Notes under the pieces: generated by a model
Seen by the model: only the letters and a program-made list of their open reading frames with translations
Told to the model about the DNA's origin: nothing
Databases searched by the model: none
Position numbers and translations under genes: made by a program
Shown: piece by piece, positions 1 through 6,334 of the stretch
How positions within the stretch are numbered: position 1 is the stretch's first letter
How the letters are laid out: each line of letters begins with the position of its first letter
NCBI GenBank assembly: GCA_031270755.1
Contig: JAISWV010000420.1
Span: 1 to 13,497, forward strand
Direction of reading: 5' to 3'
Length of the DNA stretch: 13,497 bases
DNA from: Synergistaceae bacterium
GTDB lineage: Bacteria > Synergistota > Synergistia > Synergistales > Aminobacteriaceae

Positions 1-785
1 CCGTTGCTTCCTGTGGCCTCGTTCTGCTTTGGGCTGTCGGCCTCGACTGCGGCGTCACGTATGAGATACGTTTCTGCGTCGCGCACCTTCACTCTGACGC
101 TGTACAGGATTTCATACCGGGAAGATGAAGATGTGAAGATTGAAGATGAAAGATTTACAAATAAAGCGGGGCGGACACCATACGAATAAAACACCAGGGT
201 GCTGGGGCTGACGTCGCCGCCGGCGTTGACGCACACCGCCCTATTATCGCGGTTGCCCGGCGAGCGCAACCACCAGCCCGACTCAATATTACGGTCTGCG
301 TCATCTGCGAAATATCTTTCATCTTTCGCTTCTTCTACGCTCAAAAGGAACACTTTGGACGCCGCCGTCGCCTCTTCCTCCTCGGAACCTTCAAACTTCC
401 CACCATAGAAATGAGTGTATCTTACAAGCGCATTTTGCTCTTTTTCACTGAAGGCTGCGTAGTAAAAATCATCATTTATCCATTTTTCGATGTACGATGT
501 ATTCCAATCGTTGTCTCTCCCGAATTCCATCTTCTTGACTGCGCGCTCCGCAAGCAAAAGTACACAAGGGGTACCTCGATCTGTCTTATCCATTATCAAT
601 ATCCTCCATATCAGAGGCTCGCCGTTATACCTTCCGAACGCAATCCATCTGCGCTCCTTCGTCCAGTAACCGCCGCGCAAATCTTTCGCGTCTCCTGGCA
701 CGGCGCCTGCCGGCGCAGAAAACATCAGCACCGCCACCAGGACAACAAGCGCCCGCCAGAAAAATCTTTCCTCCTTTTTCGTCAT
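1..785 (-). CDS. Secreted DUF6273-like lectin-fold protein (partial, runs off left edge)
   Basis: At least 261 codons are visible, open to the window edge. The ATG at 785-783 follows an AAAGGA ribosome site and overlaps the reverse transcriptase stop (ATGA). Residues 1-28 form a signal peptide: a Lys/Arg-rich start, a hydrophobic core near 11-22 and an AGA cleavage site. Residues 47-212 match the DUF6273 pattern, a C-type-lectin/formylglycine-enzyme-like fold: WIAFGRYNGEPLIWR near 47-61, WNTSYIEKWIN near 94-104, WLRSPG at 172-177 and GVRPALFVNL at 203-212. Beyond this lies a Ser/Thr patch and an unrecognised C-terminal extension. Such domains often act as displayed binding proteins and are frequent targets of diversity-generating retroelements. 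The role here is inferred from fold and context; no substrate is evident. Confidence 0.75.
   Translation of the reverse strand, partial: MTKKEERFFWRALVVLVAVLMFSAPAGAVPGDAKDLRGGYWTKERRWIAFGRYNGEPLIWRILIMDKTDRGTPCVLLLAERAVKKMEFGRDNDWNTSYIEKWINDDFYYAAFSEKEQNALVRYTHFYGGKFEGSEEEEATAASKVFLLSVEEAKDERYFADDADRNIESGWWLRSPGNRDNRAVCVNAGGDVSPSTLVFYSYGVRPALFVNLSSSIFTSSSSRYEILYSVRVKVRDAETYLIRDAAVEADSPKQNEATGSN
121..154. repeat. GAAGAT-type low-complexity repeat
   Basis: Imperfect tandem units of GAAGATG/TGAAGAT fill this stretch. On the coding (minus) strand it encodes the Ser/Thr-rich patch directly after the DUF6273 domain. Such a tract could vary in length by slippage. Confidence 0.5.
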
Positions 786-1108
786 TCGTCTTCATCCTTT
801 CTGGTGAACACCGTTTCACTGTAAACTTTCGCCCGAAGGCGGTACGTGTGTCCGTGTATCAAGTGCTCATGCGTCGCGGCCAGGCTCCGGTTCACGTCGT
901 CGAAATTCAGCCTCCCTTCCGCGTAGCCTTTTTGAAGCCCCTTCAGTCGCTTTTTCAGCCTGTTTTTTGCCGAAGTTCTCAGTTTGTGGAGCAGAACCAT
1001 GTCGTCCATGTAGCGGGTATAGCGCTTCACCCGAAGACGTTCCTTCACAAGACGGTCAAGCGGATCAAGATAGTACAGGGCAAACAACTGACTCGTCTGG
1101 TTACCCAT
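782..1108 (-). pseudogene. Reverse transcriptase remnant (DGR/retron-like), N-terminal and internal deletions
   Basis: The 108-residue product carries the RT palm core: MGNQTSQLFALYYLDPLD at 1-18 and the catalytic RYMDDMVLL at 32-40, with both metal-binding aspartates. The GNxTSQ form, in place of the QG..SP of group II introns, is typical of DGR and some retron-like RTs. After residue 42 the chain jumps to KNRLKKRLKGLQKGYAEG and a His-rich tail (HEHLIHGHTYRLR), which in full-length relatives lies roughly 80 residues further on. The thumb-proximal part therefore appears removed in frame. Fingers motifs are missing upstream, where the frame meets a TAG at 1138-1136. The stop overlaps the next gene's ATG. 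It is probably inactive as an enzyme, yet the remaining frame is clean. Family subtype is inferred from memory of the motifs. Confidence 0.7.
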
Positions 1109-1378
1109 CGATATGACCGTGAGCTCTGTTCTTCCCTAACTTTGCTGAGAGGTTGCCATCTCACATACCGTATTTCGTTATGTAAATCTTGCTGCATGGA
1201 AGAAAGCGCCGTGTTTTTCCTGCACCGGCAAGAGTGCTGCCGGCCAAACAGAATGCAAAAACAAACCTCTGCTGAATACACGCCAGCACAAGTCTAAATT
1301 TTTTTATCGGATTTGAGGTGCAACTGAATTTGACAGGGGCACCGCCGTGTCTCAAAAGAAAACTTGAAAGGGAAGTAA

Positions 1379-1480
1379 TTACATTAGGCTCCTGGCTCCT
1401 GCTAAATTATATTGGATTATTCCCGAATTTACAAGAGCATAAGGCACAAAAACAAAGAGGTCATCAGTATTTATCGTCAT
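1379..1480 (-). CDS. Small ORF, 33 residues, unknown
   Basis: The ATG at 1480-1478 has GGGAGG nine bases upstream and lies about 50 nt after a good promoter. The predicted peptide starts MTINTDDLFVFVPYALVNSG, is mildly hydrophobic, and ends at TAA. I recognise no family. It could be a real small protein, a leader peptide, or the surviving start of a longer gene lost by deletion. Promoter and ribosome site are seen in the sequence; function is unknown. Confidence 0.3.
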   Translation of the reverse strand: MTINTDDLFVFVPYALVNSGIIQYNLAGARSLM

Positions 1481-1538
1481 TGTTTCGTGCCTCCCTTCTC
1501 GCCGCTTGCTTCTCAATTATAAAGTATTTTCACTTTGC

Positions 1539-1566
1539 ATTATACCCTTCCTAAAGTGAACGTCAA
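1539..1566 (-). promoter_or_regulatory. Sigma70-type promoter, minus strand
   Basis: On the minus strand TTGACG (1566-1561) and TATAAT (1544-1539) are 16 bp apart, matching 5/6 and 6/6 consensus bases. It points toward the small ORF at 1480-1379 and the RT/lectin genes. It may be the original promoter of that locus, left after the 5' part of the RT gene was lost. Confidence 0.5.
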
Positions 1567-1707
1567 GGCGACATCGACATCCGGCTTTGAGCCCGTCCAG
1601 TCCCCTCCAGTCTAGTCCATTCGTGCTATGATCCCATAAAACAAAGATAAAACTGCCCAAGTCGGAGAGGTCTAAATGACCATTTTGCTCAAACCATCGA
1701 TTTCTGC

Positions 1708-1736
1708 TTCACAAAGATATAGAGATGATATACCAT
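1708..1736 (+). promoter_or_regulatory. Possible promoter of the PheC-like gene
   Basis: TTCACA at 1708-1713 and TACCAT at 1731-1736 are separated by 17 bp, matching 5/6 and 4/6 consensus bases. It ends about 30 bp before the ATG at 1769. The weak -10 box leaves this uncertain. Confidence 0.3.
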
Positions 1737-1768
1737 AGTACAAAATTTTTGCGAGGAGTGTTTGTGTC

Positions 1769-2551
1769 ATGAAGAGAAAATTCGGAGTAGTTGCAGTTCT
1801 TGCGTGTTTTTTGGTGTTGTGTGCTTTTCTAACTCAGAGTGCGGCCGGAGATCGGTTGAACCGTATTTTGGAAAACAAAATACTCCGGGTGGGAACTCCT
1901 GGTGACTATCGTCCGTTTTCGATGCTGGCGGATGGAAAGTACGAGGGGCATGATATTGATGTGGTTGAATCGATCGCGAAAGAACTCGGCGTCAAGGCGG
2001 AGTACGTGGCTACGAGCTGGAAGAATCTAATGGGAGACTTGCTGGAAGACAAATATGATATCGCCGTCGGCGGCATCACGCAGACTGTCGCCAGAGCGGC
2101 GCAGGTTGACTTTCTTCCGCCGTACGCGTCTTTCGGCAAAGTAGCGCTGATTCGGACGGAAGACAAAGATAAATTTACGACTCCGGAAAGCTTGAACCAG
2201 GAAACAGTGAGAGTCATTAAAAATCCGGGTGGAACTAACGAAAAATATGTATTGGAAAATCTGACCAAAGCCCAAGTTGCCACGCACGAGAAAAATGCCG
2301 AAATTCCAGGGCTGATTGCCGAAGGCAAGGGTGACGTCATGATCACCGAGACCTATGAAGCGTTGCTTTACAGCAAGAAAGACAACCGATTGTATGCCGC
2401 GTTTGTCGATTCCCCTCTGACGCCTACAGCCTTCATGGGGTTCATGCTTCCTCTGAACGACCCCGATTTTATTCGCGTCATGAAACTCGTTTGGACTGAG
2501 CTGGAGCTGCGCGGCGAACTTGACAAATGCGCAGCGAAATGGCTGCGGTAG
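1769..2551 (+). CDS. Exported PheC-like cyclohexadienyl dehydratase / SBP_bac_3 protein
   Basis: 260 residues with a Sec signal peptide (about 1-26, cleavage near SAAG). GAGGAG lies about ten bases before the ATG. The fold is that of periplasmic amino-acid-binding proteins, but several blocks match PheC, the exported cyclohexadienyl (prephenate/arogenate) dehydratase that evolved from them: DRLNRILENKILRVGTPGDY (28-47), TSWKNLMGD (82-90), VIKNPGGTNEKY (149-160) and VMITETYEALL (190-200). Glu197 falls where PheC keeps its conserved active-site Glu in the DAIEA block; that alignment is from memory. No permease or ATPase gene is adjacent, which fits an enzyme or orphan binding protein rather than an ABC component. 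The activity would be dehydration of prephenate or arogenate in the periplasm, feeding phenylalanine formation. A plain solute-binding role remains possible. Confidence 0.7.
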   Translation: MKRKFGVVAVLACFLVLCAFLTQSAAGDRLNRILENKILRVGTPGDYRPFSMLADGKYEGHDIDVVESIAKELGVKAEYVATSWKNLMGDLLEDKYDIAVGGITQTVARAAQVDFLPPYASFGKVALIRTEDKDKFTTPESLNQETVRVIKNPGGTNEKYVLENLTKAQVATHEKNAEIPGLIAEGKGDVMITETYEALLYSKKDNRLYAAFVDSPLTPTAFMGFMLPLNDPDFIRVMKLVWTELELRGELDKCAAKWLR

Positions 2552-2576
2552 CGTAAAATATAACAACTGCCGCACC

Positions 2577-2614
2577 GCCGTATACGGGACCCCGCGTATA
2601 GTTCCGTGTACGGC
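2577..2614 (+). promoter_or_regulatory. Leader hairpin before macro-domain gene
   Basis: GCCGTATAC (2577-2585) can pair with GTGTACGGC (2606-2614) over nine pairs including one G-U. A competing inner hairpin uses TATACG (2581-2586) and CGTATA (2595-2600). It ends seven bases before the ATG at 2622, where no clear Shine-Dalgarno is visible. No U-run follows, so it is not a terminator; it may limit translation start. Function is inferred only from position. Confidence 0.3.
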
Positions 2615-2621
2615 GTTAGCC

Positions 2622-3626
2622 ATGCCCTTTAAAATCGTCCGAAACGACATAACTAAAATGAAAGTGGACGCCATCGTCAACGCCGCAAACACGGCGCTTC
2701 AGAGGGGCGGCGGCGTCTGCGGCGCGATTTTTTCCGCGGCCGGTATCCATGAATTGCAAAAGGAGTGCGATGCCATCGGCGGATGTAAAATGGGACATGC
2801 CGTCATTACGAAAGGCTACCGCCTCTCGGCGAAGTACGTCATCCACACTCCCGGCCCTATCTGGAACGGCGGAGGACAGGGGGAACCGAACTTGTTGCGT
2901 TCGTGCTACCTCAACTCCTTGGCTCTGGCAAAAGAACACGGGTGTGAATCTATTGCCTTTCCGTTGATATCCTCCGGTATCTTCGGCTACCCGAAGGATG
3001 AGGCCTTGGGCGTCGCCATCGCCGCCATCTCCGGCTTCTTGACGGAGAATGAGATGATGGTCTACCTGGTGGTCTTCGACAAAAAGGCGTTCATCCTCTC
3101 GAAAACACTGCGCGGCGAAGTCGAGGCGTTCATCGACGAAAATTATATTGGAAACCACGACAACCTGCGCCGTCGCCGACAACCGTCGTTTGCCGGGCCG
3201 ATCGGACGTGCGCTTAGGTTTGGGGAACCGCGAGCCCCCATTGCTATGCCGGCGCTCGACGCACTCGACGATTTTATAGGCCGCCTGGACGAGCCATTTT
3301 CGCGGACGCTTCTGCGATTGATCGGCGCGAAGGGCAAAACGGAGGCAGAGGTTTATAAACGAGCCAACATCGACCGGAGGCACTTTTCAAAAATACGCGG
3401 TAAAAAAAACTACACGCCGAGCAAAAAGACCATCCTGGCCCTGGCGGTTGCGCTTGAACTCAGCATGGACGAAACGACAGATTTGCTGAAACGGGCTGGA
3501 TACGCCCTTTCTCGCAGTCAACTATTCGACGTGATCGTCGAATACTTCATCACAATCAAAAAGTACGACATATTCAAGATCAACGAGGCACTGTTCGACT
3601 ACGACCAGCCGTTATTGGGATCGTAA
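2622..3626 (+). CDS. Macro domain protein with C-terminal HTH-like domain
   Basis: 334 residues from the ATG at 2622, chosen because macro domains start about here (MPFKIVRNDITKMKVDAIVN); a longer frame back to 2520 would overlap the preceding gene. Macro-domain ADP-ribose-binding motifs are present: NAAN at 20-23, GGGVCGAIFSAAG at 29-41 and PLISSGIFGYP at 114-124. The domain ends near 175. A basic linker (NLRRRRQ) leads to a helical domain at about 212-334, in which residues 240-295 resemble an XRE-type helix-turn-helix. This C-terminal type recurs with macro domains and beside VWA genes. Likely role: binds or removes ADP-ribose marks, with the C-terminus giving DNA or partner binding. The catalytic state is not clear from sequence. 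Terminator-like hairpin follows. Confidence 0.8.
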   Translation: MPFKIVRNDITKMKVDAIVNAANTALQRGGGVCGAIFSAAGIHELQKECDAIGGCKMGHAVITKGYRLSAKYVIHTPGPIWNGGGQGEPNLLRSCYLNSLALAKEHGCESIAFPLISSGIFGYPKDEALGVAIAAISGFLTENEMMVYLVVFDKKAFILSKTLRGEVEAFIDENYIGNHDNLRRRRQPSFAGPIGRALRFGEPRAPIAMPALDALDDFIGRLDEPFSRTLLRLIGAKGKTEAEVYKRANIDRRHFSKIRGKKNYTPSKKTILALAVALELSMDETTDLLKRAGYALSRSQLFDVIVEYFITIKKYDIFKINEALFDYDQPLLGS

Positions 3627-3633
3627 ATAACTT

Positions 3634-3661
3634 GTCGCCTCGCAGGCGACCACTTTTCGTT
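3634..3661 (+). terminator. Rho-independent terminator after macro-domain gene
   Basis: GTCGCCT (3634-3640) and AGGCGAC (3644-3650) form a perfect 7-bp stem with a CGC loop, followed by a T-rich tail (ACTTTTCGTT). It lies eight bases past the macro-gene stop. The VWA gene downstream then needs read-through or its own weak promoter. Confidence 0.6.
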
Positions 3662-3711
3662 CGCGCCAAGTTACACTCTGTCCATAAATTTCATGAATGG
3701 AGGGTTGCTCA

Positions 3712-4371
3712 ATGAAAACAGATTTGACGGAACTGGTTTTCATCTTGGACAGAAGCGGTTCGATGGGTGGGTTGGAAAGCGACACAATCGGAGGCTTCAA
3801 TTCTATGCTCGACAAACAGCGGCTGGAATCCGGCGATTGCCGGCTCACCACCGTACTGTTCGACCACGAGTATGAAGTGCTTCACGATCGCATTGACCTC
3901 AAGGCAGTCAGCCCAATGACGGAGGAAGAATATTTCGTCCGAGGCAGTACCGCGCTGCTCGATGCTGTGGGCAAAACAATCCACAAGATCGACAGCGTTC
4001 AGGAACGCACAGCGGAAGAATACCGCGCGGAAAAGGTTCTATTTATCATTACGACAGATGGCATGGAAAACGCCAGCCGTAAATACACCTACGAAAAAAT
4101 CAAATCTATGGTGGAGCGGCGGAGGGAGAAGTGCGGCTGGGAGTTCATTTTTCTCGGCGCCGACATTGACGCCGTGGAAACGGGCGGGCGCCTCGGCATT
4201 GCTCGTACCCGGGCGCGGAAGTATCGTAAAGACGGTGAAGGAGTTCACAAAAATTATCACGCTCTCAACGAGGTCGTACGCGAATTTCGCGGCGGCGCTC
4301 TCATCTCCGAGGACTGGGGCGCTGAGATCGAGGAATACGACAAAGAAGGCGGGGACGACAAAAAATGTTAG
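3712..4371 (+). CDS. VWA (von Willebrand factor A) domain protein, TerY-like
   Basis: 219 residues. The ATG at 3712 is preferred because GGAGG sits nine bases upstream; the in-frame ATG at 3697 is itself part of that ribosome site. A single VWA domain fills most of the chain with an intact MIDAS metal site: DRSGS at 13-17, the Thr of RGSTALLDAVG at about 80, and TTDG at 114-117 (Asp116). No signal peptide or membrane segment, so it is cytosolic. The product resembles the VWA proteins of stress and conflict clusters (TerY group) but lacks the Cys-rich TerY C-terminal domain. Its stop overlaps the start of the ADP-ribosylglycohydrolase stub by seven bases, and the macro-domain gene lies upstream, which points to an ADP-ribose-linked system. 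The exact partner is unknown. Confidence 0.8.
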   Translation: MKTDLTELVFILDRSGSMGGLESDTIGGFNSMLDKQRLESGDCRLTTVLFDHEYEVLHDRIDLKAVSPMTEEEYFVRGSTALLDAVGKTIHKIDSVQERTAEEYRAEKVLFIITTDGMENASRKYTYEKIKSMVERRREKCGWEFIFLGADIDAVETGGRLGIARTRARKYRKDGEGVHKNYHALNEVVREFRGGALISEDWGAEIEEYDKEGGDDKKC

Positions 4372-4436
4372 GCGCAATTATCGGCGATATTATTCGGAAG
4401 ACGCCGCAAAAATGGAACGGGATGTCGTACAAATAG
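4365..4436 (+). pseudogene. ADP-ribosylglycohydrolase 5' stub
   Basis: The ATG at 4365 overlaps the VWA stop codon. The first residues, MLGAIIGDII, are the hallmark N-terminus of bacterial ADP-ribosylglycohydrolases (DraG/ARH family), where GDIxG normally follows. Here the frame continues as RKTPQKWNGMSYK and stops after 23 codons, so the metal-binding and catalytic parts are gone. I read this as a deletion remnant of a third gene in the macro/VWA operon. The match is short, so chance is not excluded, but position and overlap support it. Confidence 0.55.
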
Positions 4437-4439
4437 AAC

Positions 4440-4461
4440 GGGACGCCGAGGGCGGCGTCCC
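4440..4461. terminator. Perfect 9-bp hairpin between convergent genes
   Basis: GGGACGCCG (4440-4448) and CGGCGTCCC (4453-4461) pair perfectly around a four-base loop. It sits between the plus-strand VWA/stub genes and the minus-strand Synerg-CTERM fragment. Short T-containing tails follow on both strands (CTACTTTCGTT and GTTCTATTTG), so it probably ends transcription from both sides. Confidence 0.6.
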
Positions 4462-4487
4462 CTACTTTCGTTCAGGCCGATTGACAG

Positions 4488-4847
4488 CTATTTATCGCGT
4501 TGCTTCCCGAATCGCGGCGCTATCAAGAGGCTCGGCAGCAGAACCATCATCATCGCCGCGCCGAAGCCTGTGTCGCAACCTCCGCCGCCGCTTGGATCGT
4601 CGCCGGGCTCCACGGATTCGGGCTCCGGCTCAGGGCTGGGTTCAGGTTCTGGATCGGGCTTTGGCTCAGGCTTGGGCTCGTTTCTCCTGAACAAATACAC
4701 CGGGTCGCGGAGCCAGTTGTTGAACTCGCCGTCGAAGATCACAAGGTGTTTCGTGTTCCCGTCCGTGACCGTCTTGGGTTCGCCGCCGGCGTTGGCCAGC
4801 AGGAAGGGCAGTTCCAAGATGATCCCGCCAATCGCCTCCCCGTTCAT
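4488..4847 (-). pseudogene. C-terminal fragment of a Synerg-CTERM surface protein
   Basis: The frame is open from 4886 to a stop at 4488, with an ATG at 4847 (119 residues) but no signal peptide and no convincing ribosome site. Residues 1-55 belong to an unrecognised domain (GGIILELPFLLANAG, DGEFNNWLRDP). Residues 57-78 are a Pro-Glu/Lys-rich spacer. The end reads SGGGGCDTGFGAA, then a hydrophobic stretch MMMVLLPSLLIA and a basic tail, the arrangement of the Synerg-CTERM sorting signal of Synergistota. A protein carrying this signal should be exported and therefore should have an N-terminal signal peptide, so this is a 5'-truncated remnant. In-frame stops lie just upstream (TGA at 4889-4887). 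Confidence 0.6.
4614..4679 (-). repeat. Pro-Glu/Lys codon repeat (cell-surface spacer)
   Basis: Alternating Pro and charged codons (PEPKPEPKPDPEPEPSPEPE) form a repetitive six-base pattern. It is the usual extended spacer ahead of a sorting signal. Confidence 0.6.
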
Positions 4848-4925
4848 ATCGTCGCGCTCATTGCTTCTGAAAAAACAGGATGCCTTTCACCACTTGTATA
4901 CTTAGTCAAAGCAAGTACCTAATTT

Positions 4926-4992
4926 CAGGAGGGCCAGAGGCGAAGGAACTGCGCGAATCGTTTAGTTTCTTCATCGGCTCTGCCCCCCTGAG
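4926..4992. repeat. Long imperfect palindrome downstream of livJ
   Basis: CAGGAGGGCCAGAGGCGA (4926-4943) faces TCGGCTCTGCCCCCCTG (4974-4990), with an inner arm pair AGGAACT/AGTTTCT, forming a hairpin of over 20 pairs with small bulges. It lies about 50 bp after the livJ stop. No U-run follows, so it resembles a REP-type element or transcript stabiliser more than a classical terminator. The arm at 4977-4992 recurs upstream of livJ. Confidence 0.5.
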
Positions 4993-5040
4993 TTTGAACG
5001 TTTACAAATAATCTAAGCTATAAAGTTGGATCTTCCCTTA

Positions 5041-6270
5041 TTATTTACCCAGCAGAGAGTCTACGCTGGCCAGGGGGAAGACCAGTTCCCAGCCCGAGGG
5101 CCACTGCTCGGAGACGGGCACGGCTTTGGACAGGTGCATTTCCTGGGTGCCCCGGCGCTTGCCGTTGGCGTAGTCGATGACGCCGCCGAAGGGGTTTTTG
5201 ATGGGGCCGCCGGACTCCAGGGCCGTCATGTAACTTTCCCAGGTGATTTCGTCCTTGCCCGCCAGGCGGCGCAGCCCTTCGGTGAAGAAGTGCCCCGCGA
5301 TCCAGCCGGTTTGCGCGTAAATGTTCATGGCGTATTTTTCGGGGGCCCATTTGACGTAGAGGTCCAGGGCGGTCTTGTCGGCGTACTCCACCCAACCCAG
5401 GGTATAGAGGTCGAACTTGCCCTTGATGTCGTTCACCACGGCCTCGCTCATGGCCAGGGCCTCGTTGACGTAGGTGGTGATACAGTCCTTATTCACGCTC
5501 TGAGCGGCCAGTTCTTTCACGATGGTGGGCATGGTGCCCTGAATGGAGGCGACGACCACGAAGTCCACCTGGGCGTTTTTCATGGTGGTCACGGCGGCCG
5601 AAACGTCGGCGGTGCCGGCGGTGACCTGGGCGGCTACCGCTTCCAGCCCTCCGGTCTCCTTGATTTGGGCTAGAGCGCCCTCATAGAGATTCACCCCCGC
5701 GTCGTCGTTGGTGTAGATGATCCCGATCTTTTTGGCGTTGAATTTGCCGGCGGCGTAGGCCACCATAATGCGCCCCTCGGTGATGTAAATGGGCTGCACC
5801 GGGAAGATGTTGTAGCCCTCGTCGTTGGTTTTCGCGTTGTCGGCGTACAACTGCCCGATGCCGGTGGCGAAGTAGACGGCGGGAATTCCGTATTCCTTCA
5901 GGTCCCCCACCGTGGCCGCCACCACGGGAGTGCCGAAGTGCCCCACGATGGCGAAAACTTTTTCGTCCTCCACCAAATTGGCCAGAGCGGCCTTGCCCTT
6001 GGCGGGATCGAACTCGTCGTCCGTGATGTGGTTGAGAACGATCTTACGTCCATCGATGCCGCCTTCCGAGTTCACTCTGTCCACATAGGCCTGGATTCCC
6101 GCCAGAAACGGCACTCCCACCGGAGCATAAGGCCCGGAGGTCGCGATAGAATTGCCGATGACGACCTGTGTGTCGTTGACTCCCTGGGAGTACTTCTTGG
6201 CAGCGCTTCCACAAGCGGCCCAACTGAAAACCACCAATACCGCCAGTACTGCAACAAACGCTCGTTTCAT
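5041..6270 (-). CDS. livJ: Branched-chain amino acid ABC transporter substrate-binding protein
   Basis: 409 residues from the ATG at 6270; GGAGGGG lies seven bases upstream, better placed than for the in-frame TTG at 6273. The N-terminus is a signal peptide with a possible lipobox ending at Cys20 (SWAAC), unusual in having Trp at -3, so it may be a lipoprotein or a free periplasmic protein. The rest is a type I periplasmic binding protein (Peripla_BP_6): VVIGNSIATSGPYAPVG starts the first lobe, and GGIDGRKIVLNHITDDEFDP is the usual LivJ/LivK block. It should capture a branched-chain or other small amino acid, or a related carboxylate, and deliver it to LivHM. It is last in the liv gene order, separated from livF by 149 bp with a palindrome, an arrangement that can give the binding protein its own expression level. 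Substrate is not predictable here. Confidence 0.9.
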   Translation of the reverse strand: MKRAFVAVLAVLVVFSWAACGSAAKKYSQGVNDTQVVIGNSIATSGPYAPVGVPFLAGIQAYVDRVNSEGGIDGRKIVLNHITDDEFDPAKGKAALANLVEDEKVFAIVGHFGTPVVAATVGDLKEYGIPAVYFATGIGQLYADNAKTNDEGYNIFPVQPIYITEGRIMVAYAAGKFNAKKIGIIYTNDDAGVNLYEGALAQIKETGGLEAVAAQVTAGTADVSAAVTTMKNAQVDFVVVASIQGTMPTIVKELAAQSVNKDCITTYVNEALAMSEAVVNDIKGKFDLYTLGWVEYADKTALDLYVKWAPEKYAMNIYAQTGWIAGHFFTEGLRRLAGKDEITWESYMTALESGGPIKNPFGGVIDYANGKRRGTQEMHLSKAVPVSEQWPSGWELVFPLASVDSLLGK

Positions 6271-6334
6271 CAATATTCCCCTCCAAATCTTGAGATATAT
6301 GTCATACGCTCATCGCGTTAACATTGAATTAAAG

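Larger units (their letters stand above)
1109..1768. other. Gene-poor stretch between RT remnant and PheC-like gene
   Basis: About 660 bp without a gene longer than 80 codons that I can support. It holds a minus-strand promoter near 1539-1566, a 33-codon minus-strand ORF at 1379-1480, and a likely plus-strand promoter near 1708-1736. The part next to the RT remnant (1109-1360) has stops in the RT frame and no recognisable N-terminal RT motifs, so it looks like eroded or replaced sequence. I saw no tRNA, no insertion-sequence ends and no DGR template repeat. Confidence 0.5.

Noticed and set aside
1181..1190. TGTAAATCTT shared with the end of the lectin-fold variable region (150-159, minus), considered as a template-repeat remnant
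   Set aside because: Only ten bases match, the orientation is opposite to the RT, and the flanks do not align.
1318..1554. 78-codon plus-strand frame in the gene-poor stretch
   Set aside because: No ribosome site, no motifs, and it runs against a well-formed promoter on the other strand.
2520..2621. Longer start for the macro-domain gene
   Set aside because: It would overlap the preceding gene, and the macro domain begins at the ATG at 2622.
2027..2692. 221-codon minus-strand frame over the PheC-like gene
   Set aside because: Antisense frame without motifs; the plus-strand gene has a signal peptide, ribosome site and clear family blocks.
5026..5673. 215-codon plus-strand frame rich in Gly, Val and His
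   Set aside because: Shadow of livJ caused by GC-rich third positions.
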